A stretch of DNA of 64,000 nucleotides. Source: Alphaproteobacteria bacterium SO-S41 (GTDB taxonomy: Bacteria > Pseudomonadota > Alphaproteobacteria > Micropepsales > Micropepsaceae). The stretch lies in NCBI GenBank assembly GCA_019670725.1, contig AP024629.1:558001-622000 (forward strand). Reading direction: 5' to 3'. Of the stretch, positions 37,045 to 46,463 are shown piece by piece. The first letter of the stretch is position 1, and the number at the start of each line of letters is the position of its first letter. The position numbers and the translations under genes were made by a program. Below the pieces are notes generated by a model, which saw only the letters and a list, made by a program, of their open reading frames with translations, did no database searches and was not told the origin of the DNA.

Positions 37045-37788
37045 CTATCTCACCGTAAAGTCGAACACCTCGTCCGGGAACGGCTCGTCCGCCAGCGTGA
37101 AGTGCCACCATTCCTCCGCATACGGACGGAAGCCGGCCGCTATCATCGTGTCGCGCAGCAGCTTGCGGTTGGCCTGCGCCTCGGCGCTGACCGCGGCGCT
37201 GTCGCCGTGGGCACGGTCGTCGAAACAGTCATAGCCGGTGCCCATGTCGAGCGCGCCGTCGTTGAAGCGCGTGCCATAGGGCGCCGTGCAGTCGATGTAA
37301 GGCGCGCCCGGTTCGAACGCCAAACCGGCAAGCTGGTCGCTATGCACCAGCGTAAGATCGACCGTGCTCCCCGCAGAATGGCGCGAATGCGCGGCGATAT
37401 AGCCGCGCTGGAAGAGTTCGCTCTTGGGCACGCGCGGATAGAACTCGGCCTTCGCCGTTTCGTCCGGACCCTCGGCCCAGGCAACGAAGGCGGCGACGGC
37501 GCGGGCGGGGCGATAGCAGTCGAACACCATCAGCTTGTAGCCGTGCGGCTCCAGCGCCGCATTCGCCCGGCGCAGCGCATCGGCGGTCTTGTCCGTGACG
37601 ATGCAGACCGGCGCCTCATAGCCGGGCACGGGCTGGCCGGTGAAATTATGCGCTCCGGCATAGCGCATGTCCGCGATGATGTCGGGCACGGTGTCGTAGA
37701 GATGGACGAAGCCCGGCGGCAGCGCCGCGACCGGCGTCACGATATCGGCCGCGAAAAGTCCGGCCACCAAACCTGCAAGAACGATCAC
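37045..37788 (-). CDS. VanX-like D-Ala-D-Ala dipeptidase (M15D), secreted
   Basis: A 247-residue zinc peptidase. It begins at a GTG that overlaps the upstream stop (GTGA), giving a signal peptide of about 24 residues ending in AALP. Metal ligands are in SRHSAGSTVDLTL (His and Asp) and in EEWWHFT (His, with catalytic Glu just before). VanX-type enzymes cleave D-Ala-D-Ala and so limit peptidoglycan precursors or recycle them. A role in glycopeptide resistance is not implied, as no vanH or vanA is present. Confidence 0.88.
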   Translation of the reverse strand: MIVLAGLVAGLFAADIVTPVAALPPGFVHLYDTVPDIIADMRYAGAHNFTGQPVPGYEAPVCIVTDKTADALRRANAALEPHGYKLMVFDCYRPARAVAAFVAWAEGPDETAKAEFYPRVPKSELFQRGYIAAHSRHSAGSTVDLTLVHSDQLAGLAFEPGAPYIDCTAPYGTRFNDGALDMGTGYDCFDDRAHGDSAAVSAEAQANRKLLRDTMIAAGFRPYAEEWWHFTLADEPFPDEVFDFTVR

Positions 37789-38618
37789 GCCGAATCCTTG
37801 CCGATGATGAGGGTGGGCACGCCGCACGTGCCGTTGCGCACGCTGAAGACGCGCGTGCCCGGCTTGCGGCCGGCCCGCAGTTCGGAGACATCCAGCCCCG
37901 CTGCTTTCAGCCGCGTCTGTGCCGCGGAAATGTCGGCGGTGCGCCAGGTGATGCCCCACAGCCGGTCAGGGCCGTTGCCCACGCCGTCCCTCAGATTGTG
38001 CATCACCTCGACGATCAGATCGCCGCAGCGGAAGAACATCAGCCGCGAACCCCATTGGGGATTGGTGCGGTCGAGCGCCATGTCGAGCCCCAGTCGCGCG
38101 CCGTAAAGCGCCGCGGCGCGTTCGGGATCAGGCGTCGTCACCACGACATGGTCGAGTCCGGTCATGGCGGCCTCGCCGGTCACGGGGGAGACGGGCGCTT
38201 CGCTATCCGGCTGGATGAAGAACAGGCGCACGCCATGCCCGCCCGCACGCGTGCGCTGCCAATGGCGCGTCGCGCCGCTGGACGCTTCCGTGCTGACGCC
38301 GTCGGCGATCTCCTCGGGCGCCAGGCCGCGCCGCTCGAGGCGGCGATGGACCGCGGCGATGTCGTCGACGCGAAAGCAGAGGCTGGTCAGCCGCGCGCCA
38401 CCGTCGGCCAGGGCGGCGCGGACGCGGTCGCCGGCATGGCCGTCGCCGGTCGGCGCGATCAGCTCCAGCGCGGTATTGCCCACCTCGAACAGCGCGCTCG
38501 CCGCGCCGCCCGCTGCCGTCCGCCAGGCGGGCACGCGGCCCAGCAGGGTCGTATAGGCGGCAACACCGGCGTCGATGTCCGAGGTGACGAGGACGATATG
38601 GTCGAGCGCGGTGATCAT
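37785..38618 (-). CDS. Two-module VOC family protein
   Basis: A 277-residue protein with two glyoxalase-like modules, beginning MITALDHIVLVTSDIDAGVAAY and, near residue 150, MTGLDHVVVTTPDPERAAALYG. This resembles a tandem bleomycin-resistance/glyoxalase fold in one chain. Candidate metal residues are the His of each LDH motif and later Glu residues. Its start lies 3 bases after the zapE stop, and its end overlaps the start of the VanX-like gene. The substrate is unknown. Confidence 0.85.
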   Translation of the reverse strand: MITALDHIVLVTSDIDAGVAAYTTLLGRVPAWRTAAGGAASALFEVGNTALELIAPTGDGHAGDRVRAALADGGARLTSLCFRVDDIAAVHRRLERRGLAPEEIADGVSTEASSGATRHWQRTRAGGHGVRLFFIQPDSEAPVSPVTGEAAMTGLDHVVVTTPDPERAAALYGARLGLDMALDRTNPQWGSRLMFFRCGDLIVEVMHNLRDGVGNGPDRLWGITWRTADISAAQTRLKAAGLDVSELRAGRKPGTRVFSVRNGTCGVPTLIIGKDSA

Positions 38619-38621
38619 GCC

Positions 38622-39701
38622 TCAGTCCTCCAGCCAATCCGCCGACTGCATCTCCATCAGACGCGAGACGGTGCGCTCGAACTCGAAGCTGCCGTCGCCG
38701 GTCCGGTAGAGTCGATCAGGCGGGGCTTCCGCCGAGCAGATGAACCGCCGCTTCGCCTCGTAGAGCGCGTCGATCAGCGTGACGAAGCGCTTGGCCTCGT
38801 TGCGGCGGGGTGCGTCCAGCACCGGGATGGCGTCGAGGATCAACGTCTCGGCATGCTGGGCGAGCGCGAGGAAGTCCTGCGGCCCCAAGGGCTGGCTGCA
38901 GAAATCGGCGAAGGTCGCGCGCGCGACGCCGTGCGCGAAACGCGGCACGGTCAGCGTGCGGCCGAGCAGCGCGATCTCCAGCGGCGCGCCCGGCGCGTCG
39001 TCGGTCAGATGGCGCCAGGCTTCGTCGAGCGCGGCGGTCGCGGCCGCATCGACCGGGGTGAGATAGACCGGCAGGCCCTTGATGCGGCCGAGCCGATAGT
39101 CCGTCGGCCCCGCGAGCCGCACGATGTCGAGCTTGTCCTCCAGCGTCGCGATGAAGGGCAGGAAGAGCTGGCGGTTGATGCCGTCCTTGTAGAGATCGCC
39201 GGGCGGGCGGTTCGAGGTGGCGACGACCACGACATGCTCGGCGAACAATGTCTCGAACAGCCGCCCCAGCAGCATGGCGTCGGCGATGTCGGTGACCTGG
39301 AACTCGTCGAAGCAGAGGAGCTGCGCCTCGCGGGCGATGCGCTTGGCGATCTTGGGGATCGGATCGCCCGGCTCGCTCTGGCGCTGCTCGCGGATCGCGG
39401 CATGGGTTTCGGCCATGAAGGCGTGGAAATGGACCCGGCGCTTGGCGGCGATCGGCGCCGCCTCGAAGAACATGTCCATCAACAGCGACTTGCCGCGCCC
39501 GACCGGTCCCCAGATGTAGAGCCCCTTCGGTGCCTCGCGCTTGCGGGCGAAGCCGAGCAGGCCGCGCGAGCGCCCGCTCGCATAAGCACCGAGCGCGGCC
39601 GCCAGCGCATCCAGCCGCGCCACCGCCGCCGCCTGCGCGGCATCGGCTTTCAGCGTCCCCGCGGCGAGCGCGGCGGTATAGGCCTCTTGCGGCGATGGCA
39701 T
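38622..39701 (-). CDS. zapE: Cell division protein ZapE (AFG1-like ATPase)
   Basis: A 359-residue P-loop ATPase of the AFG1/ZapE family. Walker A is GPVGRGKS (65-72), Walker B LLCFDEFQVTD, and sensor region ATSNRPPGDLYKDGI follows. In E. coli ZapE binds and destabilises FtsZ rings under stress. In many alphaproteobacteria zapE lies next to mdh; here mdh is 9 kb away. The VOC and VanX-like genes follow closely in the same operon. Confidence 0.92.
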   Translation of the reverse strand: MPSPQEAYTAALAAGTLKADAAQAAAVARLDALAAALGAYASGRSRGLLGFARKREAPKGLYIWGPVGRGKSLLMDMFFEAAPIAAKRRVHFHAFMAETHAAIREQRQSEPGDPIPKIAKRIAREAQLLCFDEFQVTDIADAMLLGRLFETLFAEHVVVVATSNRPPGDLYKDGINRQLFLPFIATLEDKLDIVRLAGPTDYRLGRIKGLPVYLTPVDAAATAALDEAWRHLTDDAPGAPLEIALLGRTLTVPRFAHGVARATFADFCSQPLGPQDFLALAQHAETLILDAIPVLDAPRRNEAKRFVTLIDALYEAKRRFICSAEAPPDRLYRTGDGSFEFERTVSRLMEMQSADWLED

Positions 39702-39734
39702 CCCGGGGTCTTAGGGCTTCAGCCCGCCGCGCGT

Positions 39735-40400
39735 CTACGCCCCAGACAGCTTCGCGAGCACCGCCTGCTGGAAGGTGTCGGGGTTGTAGCCGACATAGGC
39801 GATCCAGTTGCCGTTGCTGCGCCAGAACACGACGGGCACGTAAAGCTGGATGCCGTTCGCCTGCAGGATGTCGCGCAGCGTCACGACGAAGGCGCGCGAC
39901 TTCTCGACCAGCGCCTTGCGCTCCGCATCGCTGTCGGCGGACGGCGGCAGGTTCTCGGTCTCGTAATAGGTGGCGGGGTCGGTTTCGTACCAGGCGTGGT
40001 AGAGGTTCCAGCTCCGGCTCTTCCAGAGCTCCGCGACCATGGCGCGCTCGCCGGGCTTGGAGCGCGGCTTGCCGTCCTCGCCATCGGGCCGGGCATAGAC
40101 GATGTAGCGAATGTCGGCGCCGGCGGCTTCCAGCGCATCCTCCGCGCCGACTTTCTGCGCCAGGCAGTCCGGGCAGGAACGGAAGCCGACGCTGTAGAAG
40201 GGGATGCGGCCGGTGCCCTTGTGGACCCAGCTCGCCCCCTCCAGCAGCGCCCCCAGCTCGTCCGCCCGAACGGTGATGGGCGCGGGCGCGGCCATCGCCT
40301 CGTCGGGATTGGTTTCGGCGGCCGGCGGCACCGGGGCGGTCTCGGCGAAGGCGGCGGGCAGCAGGAAGGCGGCGGCGATAAGGGCGGCGAAGCGGATCAT
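39735..40400 (-). CDS. Secreted thioredoxin-fold-like protein with CPDC motif
   Basis: A 221-residue protein with a signal peptide (MIRFAALIAAAFLLPAAFA) and a CxxC motif in GFRSCPDCLAQK, after WVHKGTGRIPFYSVGF. A later VVFWRSNGNWIAYVGY resembles the cis-proline/strand region of DsbC/DsbG-like disulfide proteins, though a clear cis-Pro is not visible. It is periplasmic by signal. A role in thiol-disulfide exchange is likely but not proven. Confidence 0.7.
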   Translation of the reverse strand: MIRFAALIAAAFLLPAAFAETAPVPPAAETNPDEAMAAPAPITVRADELGALLEGASWVHKGTGRIPFYSVGFRSCPDCLAQKVGAEDALEAAGADIRYIVYARPDGEDGKPRSKPGERAMVAELWKSRSWNLYHAWYETDPATYYETENLPPSADSDAERKALVEKSRAFVVTLRDILQANGIQLYVPVVFWRSNGNWIAYVGYNPDTFQQAVLAKLSGA

Positions 40401-40624
40401 GCGGGGTCTCCCGGGCGCGTTCGGTCTGGCCGCTAGAGGTATGGACGGTCGCGCGGCTTGTCGAGGCTCCCGCCCCCCCACAAAGCGCGGCCCGAATGCC
40501 ACACTAGGGGTTGTGTCGCGTTGCAACGCCTTGCCGGGGTTTCGCTCCGCATTTCATATGGTTACGGTTCGGTTAGGACGCCGGGTGGGGCAATCGCCTG
40601 GCACAATCGATCTTGGGGATCTCA

Positions 40625-43600
40625 ATGAACATGACCGCCGGACGCCGGACTCTGCGCGCTGCCCTGCTTAAGGCCGCTTCTGTCGCCTCGTTGACGGCCG
40701 CCGGCCTTGGCCTCGCGCAACCCGCGAACGCGATCGTCATCAACAACAACTTCACGCCCACCCAGGCAGTCGACACGGCCGGCGGCGTGAACGGCGTCGG
40801 CGCCATTATCTCGGACGAGGGCGGTGGCTTCATCGGCATCTGCACGGGAACGCTGATCAACCCGCGCACCGTCATCTTCGCGGCGCACTGCGTCAACGAC
40901 AAGGCGGCGTCCGCCTATGGCGTCGGCGGGACGGCGATCGGCGCCTTCTTCAACGTCAGCGCGCTTCCGGCCATCCAAGCGTGGTATGGCGGCGCGCGTC
41001 AGACCAATATCGCCAACGCGGCCTACACGATCAATCAAATCGCCTACGATTCGCGCTCGGTCCCCAACGGCTTCCTTGAGGCCGACATCGCGCTTGGCAC
41101 GCTCGACACGCCGGCGGCCAGCATCCCGACCTGGGCGCTGCTGTTCTCGCCGCTGCCCGTGCCCGGCTCGATCGGCGTCGTCAACGGCACCGGCTATCAC
41201 GTCAACATCACGGGCTACGGCAATAACGGCACGGCCGCCACGGGCTCGACCGGCGGCATCGACTTCCGCCGCCGCGCTGCCGAAAACATGATCGGTGCGC
41301 TCGCCTCGCTGCAGGAGACCGAGCAGTTTCTCTTCGGCGGCGCGCCGAACGGCCTGCCCCAGAATCTCTATCACATCGATTTCGACGATCCGGCCAATAC
41401 CTCGATCTACGATTTCAACTATTTCCTCGACGATGCGCGGACCCGCGAGGGCATGACGGCGGCCGGCGATTCGGGTGGGCCGCTGATCCTCGACGCCGCC
41501 AACAACGCGATCTCGACGCGCAACCTGGTGATCGGCGTTCTGTCGGGCGGTTATACGCGTTTCTACGCCGGGGCGCCCGCCAATGGTTACGGCACGGGTG
41601 CCTTCTACCAGCCGCTCTATCTCTATTGGGACTATATCGCGGCGAATAACCCGTATCGCTATGTCACGGCCGCTGCCGGCAACGGCAATTGGGAAGACGC
41701 AACGCGCTGGCAGACGACGCTCGATCCCAACTACTACGTCATCAGCGGCAGCACGGCGGTGAATGGCACGCCGACCAGCCCCGGCGCCGGTCCGGCGGGT
41801 AACGAGCCGAATTTCGGCAAGGAATGCTTTGAATCCGGCAATACCCGCGAATGCCGCGACGTCAATACGAACGTCGAAACCATTGGCCCGCGCACGCCCA
41901 CGGACGGCAGCGCGGCGGTGTCCAATGTCGGCAAGGTCAACATCGCCGACCTGATCCGCGAATTGTCGGGTGGCACCGCGACGGCCGACCTCTCCTCCAA
42001 TGTCGGCCAGGCCAATCTCGCCGATGTGACCCCTGACCTCGCTGCGGCGGGCGCCGGTCTCATCGACGCCGTCTCGCCCGAGCCGCAACTGGTCTACGGC
42101 GCAGGGCCCCTGCCAACGCCGACGCTGGTGAACGGCCTGCCCGGCGCGACCAATTTCACGCCGAACAACGTCGCCCCCACGGCCGGCGGCACCAAGGCGC
42201 GCTACTTCGACGTGACGCTGAGCGCGGCAGGCATCACCACGCTGTCGAGCACGGTCACGATCGACCGCCTCGCGGTACGCAACACTGCCGGCCTCACCGT
42301 GGCCACCGGCGCCACGCTCAACAGCCTCATCGATGTCGCCCAGGCCGGGTCCGGTACCGTGACCGTGAACGGCCGCCTCACCTCGGTCGGCGACTACACG
42401 CTGACCGCCGGCCTGCTGCAGGGCTCCGGCTCGATCAAGGCGCCGTTCCTCACCAGCATCATGGGCGCCATCGCGCCCGGCACCGCCACCACCTCGACGA
42501 GCGCGGGCACGGTCGGCACGCTGACCGTCGAAGGCTCGGTCGTCATGGCCTCGGCGAGCGGCTTCCTCGTCGATGTCGCCTCCAGCACCTCGGCCGACCG
42601 CCTCACGGTCACGGGCGGCGCGCTTAATCTCGGCGGCACCTTCCAGGCCTCGACGCTGACCGGTTTCGTCTCGACCTTCGGCCAGTCCTGGACGGTGGCG
42701 AGCGCGACCGGCGGCATCACCGGGTCGTTCTCCACGATTGCCACCAACTTCAACACCAGCGGCGTGCTGCGCTCGCAGCTGGCGACGGTCGGCACCAACC
42801 TCATCCTCTCCATCACCGCGGTGCCCTATAGCGGCGCGGCGACCTACACCTCGCCGGAACAGCGCGAGATCGCCCGGGCGTTCGACCTCATCCGTGCCAG
42901 CGGCGCACAGCTGCCGCTGTTCACCTCGACCGACCAGGTCTCGGCGGCGCTGCTGCCCGCGACGCTTGAGGCGCTCTCGCCGCTCAACGCCTTCGCGGCG
43001 ACCGGCCTCACCGAGGCGTCGTCCTCGCTGATCGCCGACTCGATCGTCGATCGCGGCGACCAGCTGGCGAGCGGCGGCGGCCACGGTTTCCAGACCGCCG
43101 GTCTCGAGATGCTGGGCATCGGCCCGCAGCTCGCCTCGGCCGATCCCTATGATGCGATGATGATGGGTGCCGCGGCGGTCGTGGCGGCGCAGGAGCAGGC
43201 GGCCGAAACCGCCAGCACGATGGCCAGCATCAAGCTCAAGGAAGGCTTCGGCGTCTTCCTCGACATCTCCGGCCTCGTCAATGGCAGCTATGACGTGACG
43301 CCCTTCGCCGGCGAAGCCGATCTCACCGGCGTCAACGGCACGCTCGGCTTCGACTATTCGTTCGCCGACGACCAGGCCTTCATCGGCGGTGCGCTCTCCT
43401 ACCAGACGGGCGATGCCAAGCTGGCGACGCCGCTCCAGTCGGTCGAAGCCGACTCGCTCGGCATCAACGTCTATGGCGGCGTCCGCGAGGGCGACTCGTT
43501 CTTCACCGGCTATCTCGGCTTCAGCGCCCAGGCCTATGACCTGTCGCGCACGGTCGTCCTGCCGGGCGGCAACCAGACGCTGATCGCCCAGCCCGACGGC

Positions 43601-44077
43601 TCGACCTGGGTCGCCGGCGCCAAGGCCGGTCTCGACTTCGATGTCGGCAACGGCACGATCACCCCGCATGTCGGTCTCGACGCGATGTGGATCACGGTCG
43701 ACGGCTATACGGAACAGGGCGGCTCGGCGGCCTATATCATGCCGGACCGCGACACGACCCTGATCGATGGCCGGATCGGCCTCACCTATAAGGGCCTGTT
43801 CGACATGGGCGAGGGCAGCGCGCTGCGTCCCAAGCTCTCGGTCGCCTATGTCATCGACGTGCAGAGCGACGACAACGTGCTCTCGACCGCCTTCCTCGGC
43901 TTCCCGCCGACGGCGCTGACCTTTGTCGGTTCGGAGCGTGACAGCGGCTGGGCGGAATACGAAGTCGGCATGGAGTACGAAGGCTCGAATTTCGGCCTCG
44001 CGCTCAGCTATACCGGCGCGGACAACGGAGCACTCACCTATGGCGTCGTCGCCGGCCGCCTCAGCCTCGCCTGGTAA
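40625..44077 (+). CDS. Trypsin-like serine protease autotransporter
   Basis: A 1150-residue type V secretion protein. A signal peptide covers residues 1-36 (ends PANA). An S1-family protease domain follows with His88 (FAAHC), Asp154 (EADIAL) and Ser283 (GDSGGP), so the triad looks complete. Residues about 350-600 include GNGNWEDATRW and other stretches typical of autotransporter beta-helix passengers. The last 280 residues or so, from KLKEGFGVFLDISGL, form the beta-barrel, which ends in the aromatic W needed by BAM. The protease is probably displayed or released at the surface. It has its own terminator. A long open frame on the other strand is a shadow. Confidence 0.93.
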   Translation: MNMTAGRRTLRAALLKAASVASLTAAGLGLAQPANAIVINNNFTPTQAVDTAGGVNGVGAIISDEGGGFIGICTGTLINPRTVIFAAHCVNDKAASAYGVGGTAIGAFFNVSALPAIQAWYGGARQTNIANAAYTINQIAYDSRSVPNGFLEADIALGTLDTPAASIPTWALLFSPLPVPGSIGVVNGTGYHVNITGYGNNGTAATGSTGGIDFRRRAAENMIGALASLQETEQFLFGGAPNGLPQNLYHIDFDDPANTSIYDFNYFLDDARTREGMTAAGDSGGPLILDAANNAISTRNLVIGVLSGGYTRFYAGAPANGYGTGAFYQPLYLYWDYIAANNPYRYVTAAAGNGNWEDATRWQTTLDPNYYVISGSTAVNGTPTSPGAGPAGNEPNFGKECFESGNTRECRDVNTNVETIGPRTPTDGSAAVSNVGKVNIADLIRELSGGTATADLSSNVGQANLADVTPDLAAAGAGLIDAVSPEPQLVYGAGPLPTPTLVNGLPGATNFTPNNVAPTAGGTKARYFDVTLSAAGITTLSSTVTIDRLAVRNTAGLTVATGATLNSLIDVAQAGSGTVTVNGRLTSVGDYTLTAGLLQGSGSIKAPFLTSIMGAIAPGTATTSTSAGTVGTLTVEGSVVMASASGFLVDVASSTSADRLTVTGGALNLGGTFQASTLTGFVSTFGQSWTVASATGGITGSFSTIATNFNTSGVLRSQLATVGTNLILSITAVPYSGAATYTSPEQREIARAFDLIRASGAQLPLFTSTDQVSAALLPATLEALSPLNAFAATGLTEASSSLIADSIVDRGDQLASGGGHGFQTAGLEMLGIGPQLASADPYDAMMMGAAAVVAAQEQAAETASTMASIKLKEGFGVFLDISGLVNGSYDVTPFAGEADLTGVNGTLGFDYSFADDQAFIGGALSYQTGDAKLATPLQSVEADSLGINVYGGVREGDSFFTGYLGFSAQAYDLSRTVVLPGGNQTLIAQPDGSTWVAGAKAGLDFDVGNGTITPHVGLDAMWITVDGYTEQGGSAAYIMPDRDTTLIDGRIGLTYKGLFDMGEGSALRPKLSVAYVIDVQSDDNVLSTAFLGFPPTALTFVGSERDSGWAEYEVGMEYEGSNFGLALSYTGADNGALTYGVVAGRLSLAW

Positions 44078-44100
44078 GACAAGGCTCTACTCTTCAAGCA

Positions 44101-44129
44101 AAACGCCCGGCCAATGGCCGGGCGTTTTC
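44101..44129 (+). terminator. Rho-independent terminator after the autotransporter
   Basis: AAAACGCCCGGCC pairs perfectly with its complement around an AAT loop, a 13-bp stem followed by TTTTCGTTT. It is 24 bases after the stop codon. The A/T ends would also allow it to work on the other strand. Confidence 0.9.
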
Positions 44130-44180
44130 GTTTGGGGGCAGGCAATTTCAGTGAAATCTCGATCGTGCTCTTTCAACTCT

Positions 44181-44261
44181 CGTCATGGCCGGGCTTGACC
44201 CGGCCATCCAGCTTTACCGTCCGCCATCCTCTGGATGGCCGCCTCGAGGGCGGCCATGACG
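44181..44261. repeat. Double-hairpin intergenic repeat, copy D
   Basis: Same structure and hairpin order as copies B, C and F, with outer ends CGTCATGG and CCATGACG. It follows the autotransporter terminator and precedes the convergent LprI-like gene. Confidence 0.9.
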
Positions 44262-44292
44262 GTATAGGGAGGCAATCGTTGGACGTTCCGGC

Positions 44293-45321
44293 CTACGGAA
44301 CGAGCCAACCCTTCGCCCCTGCGGCCTCCTGCAGCAGCGCCTTGGGCAGCGTGCAGTAATAGGGGCCCTCGGCATAAGAGCCGAGCGCATAGGGCGCGTA
44401 ATTGACCTCGGCATAGTCGGCATAGATCGACCAGCGGCTGAGATCCTTGACGCCCTTGGCGAGCGTCTCGGCGTTCGATGTCATGTCGCTCTCGACCTGC
44501 GCCTTGATCGCCGCGCTTTCGGCGGGGTCGTCACTGGTGCCGGCGCGCTCGATCTTCTGCGCGTGGATGTCGGTGGTGCAGGCCTCAACCAGCTTCGCCG
44601 CGCCGGCCGCGTCGAAGACCTCGGCGAAGGCGAGCGCCTTGCCGGCTTTCAGGTCGATGACGATGCCGTCGGAATCCCCGAAGCCGTGCGCACCGCCGCC
44701 ATAGGTGTAGTAGTTGATGCTTTCGGAGATGAGGTCCGGCGAAGCGTAGGTGACGACCCCGTTCGCCTCATAGTCGCAACCGAACTCCGCGGGCATGTCG
44801 GGATCGCGGGCGCCGTATTCCTTTTCGAACTGGGCGAGCTTCGCCTTCACCCATGCGTCGTGCTGCTGGCCGCCCGCACCGCCCTCGGCGCCGAACAGAT
44901 AGACGTTGACATCGGCGCTGCAGGCGGTCTTCGACAGCGGCCGCACCACGAAATACGGCGTCAGCGCAACGCCGAGGCCCGGTCCCGATTGAGGCGCGCC
45001 GGTGAGCGCGGTGGTGCGGACCTTCGTCGTATCCAGCAGGCAGGTACGGAACTCCGCACTGTCGGGAGAACAGCTTTCGTCGCGCATTTTCAACCAGCTC
45101 ACCTGGCTCGCCTTCAGCATCTCCTTTTGCGCGGCGTCGATGCGCGCCATGACCGCGTCATAGGCGGCGCTCATCGCGTCGTCGGCGGCCTTCAGGTCGG
45201 GATCGGCGCAGATCGCCTTTTCCGTCGGCGAGGCGGCCGCCTTGCAGTCGAATGCGGCGGCCGGGAGGAGGCTGAGCACGGCCGCCGAAGCGGCCGCGCT
45301 GAAGGCAAGACGAAGGCGCAT
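44293..45321 (-). CDS. Secreted LprI-like/DUF3298-like protein, paralogue 1
   Basis: A 342-residue secreted protein. Signal peptide about 1-23. The N-terminal domain has the LprI pattern (FDCKAAASPTEKAICADP, ADDAMSAAYDAV, WLKMRDESC). The C-terminal 200 residues resemble DUF3298/RsiV: VVTYASPDLISESINYY, YGGGAHG, and GIVIDLKAGKALAF. The ATG at 45321 overlaps the stop of the preceding gene (TGATG); ATG at 45336 is also possible. Third of a set of three with shared architecture. RsiV binds lysozyme, and LprI inhibits it, which suggests interaction with host or environmental lysozyme. Confidence 0.8.
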   Translation of the reverse strand: MRLRLAFSAAASAAVLSLLPAAAFDCKAAASPTEKAICADPDLKAADDAMSAAYDAVMARIDAAQKEMLKASQVSWLKMRDESCSPDSAEFRTCLLDTTKVRTTALTGAPQSGPGLGVALTPYFVVRPLSKTACSADVNVYLFGAEGGAGGQQHDAWVKAKLAQFEKEYGARDPDMPAEFGCDYEANGVVTYASPDLISESINYYTYGGGAHGFGDSDGIVIDLKAGKALAFAEVFDAAGAAKLVEACTTDIHAQKIERAGTSDDPAESAAIKAQVESDMTSNAETLAKGVKDLSRWSIYADYAEVNYAPYALGSYAEGPYYCTLPKALLQEAAGAKGWLVP

Positions 45322-46343
45322 CAGGGAATGATCCATCCTTTGGAACCGGCGGCGGCGGCAAGCGTCGCGTTGGGCAATTGGCAGGTGAACTCGCCCTCGG
45401 CATACGAGCCGACGGCATAGGGGTCGAAATAGATTTCGGCGCGATCGGCATAGATCAGCCACTTGCCGGCATCGGCGACATTGGCAGCGATCACCTCGAC
45501 ATAGCCTTTCATCTCCTCATCGAGCTGCGCGATCATGCTGTCCCGGTCCGCGGGATCAAAATCGCCGTAGCGCTTGATCTTCTCCTCGCGCAGCGAAGCG
45601 GTGCAGGCGGTGGCGAGGGTCGTGAGCGCCGTCTTGTCGAAGCGGTCCGCGGGGTTGAAGGCCTTGCCGGTCTTCAGATCCACCGTGACGGGCAGCCGGC
45701 CGTAAATGCCGTGGGCGCCGCCACCGAAGGCGTAGAACATGATCGAGCTGGAGACGAGGTCGGCCGACCCATAGGTGATCGTGGAATCGAGGCTGTAGGA
45801 GCATTCGAGGTCAGGCGGCAGGTCGGGATCGCGCGCGCCCCAGTCGGTCTCGGCGCCGGTCGCGATCTTGTCGATGGCGGCGTTGAAGGCGGTTTCGCCT
45901 GCGCCTGCGCCGGGAATGAATTTGTGCAGCGATACATCGGCCGCGCAGGTCTTGGGGCTTAGCGGCCGGGTCGAGACGAAGGGCAGCGGCGCAGCGGCGA
46001 GGCCGGGTCCGGTCTCGGCGGTCGCGCCCAGATAGTTGGCGCGCCAGGTCGTGCGCTCAAGGACGCATTCCTTGCGCCCTTCCTCCATCACGCAATTGTC
46101 TTCGCGCAGCTTCAACCACGCCTCCTGGTTGGCCTTGAGCGCGCCCTGCTGGTCCGCGCCGAGCTTGGGCAGTACGGCCTCATAGGCCGCGGTCATGGCG
46201 TCGTCGGCGGTCTTGAGCTCGGGATCGGCGCAGATCGCCTTCTCGACCACGGTCTTGGCGACCGCGCAGTCGGCGGCGAAGGCGGACGGGGCGAGTAAGG
46301 CTCCCGCGGCAAGCGTGGGCAGCAGAGACAGGACACGACGCAT
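45321..46343 (-). CDS. Secreted LprI-like/DUF3298-like protein, paralogue 2
   Basis: A 340-residue paralogue of the next downstream gene. Signal peptide MRRVLSLLPTLAAGALLAPSAFA, then ADCAVAKTVVEKAICADPEL and WLKLREDNCVMEE (LprI part), then TITYGSADLVSSSIMFYAFG, GGGAHGIYG and LPVTVDLKTGKAFNP (DUF3298-like). Ten cysteines in all suggest disulfides. It is translationally coupled to paralogue 1 through a TGATG overlap. Periplasmic or secreted. Confidence 0.8.
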   Translation of the reverse strand: MRRVLSLLPTLAAGALLAPSAFAADCAVAKTVVEKAICADPELKTADDAMTAAYEAVLPKLGADQQGALKANQEAWLKLREDNCVMEEGRKECVLERTTWRANYLGATAETGPGLAAAPLPFVSTRPLSPKTCAADVSLHKFIPGAGAGETAFNAAIDKIATGAETDWGARDPDLPPDLECSYSLDSTITYGSADLVSSSIMFYAFGGGAHGIYGRLPVTVDLKTGKAFNPADRFDKTALTTLATACTASLREEKIKRYGDFDPADRDSMIAQLDEEMKGYVEVIAANVADAGKWLIYADRAEIYFDPYAVGSYAEGEFTCQLPNATLAAAAGSKGWIIP

Positions 46344-46463
46344 GGGACTCTCCGGCGGCTGGACTGCCGCTTGTGGCGATCAGGGTACGCTTCTCTTCCG
46401 CCTCTCTGCCACCGCTTTGCGGCGGCGCTTGGGCAGGGCGCGGAAAATCGCTCCGGATACGTA

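Noticed and set aside
37045-37788. Part of a glycopeptide-resistance (van) cluster
   Set aside because: Only the VanX-like peptidase is present; no vanH, vanA or vanRS genes are nearby.
37998-40436. An 812-residue open frame on the plus strand
   Set aside because: It runs opposite the VOC gene, zapE and the CPDC protein, all well supported. Its composition is of the shadow type.
40622-43669. A 1015-residue open frame on the minus strand opposite the autotransporter
   Set aside because: The frame is a by-product of the high GC content at third positions of the real gene. Its translation is rich in Arg, Ala, Gly and Asp and has no recognisable domain; the plus-strand gene has signal peptide, catalytic triad and barrel.
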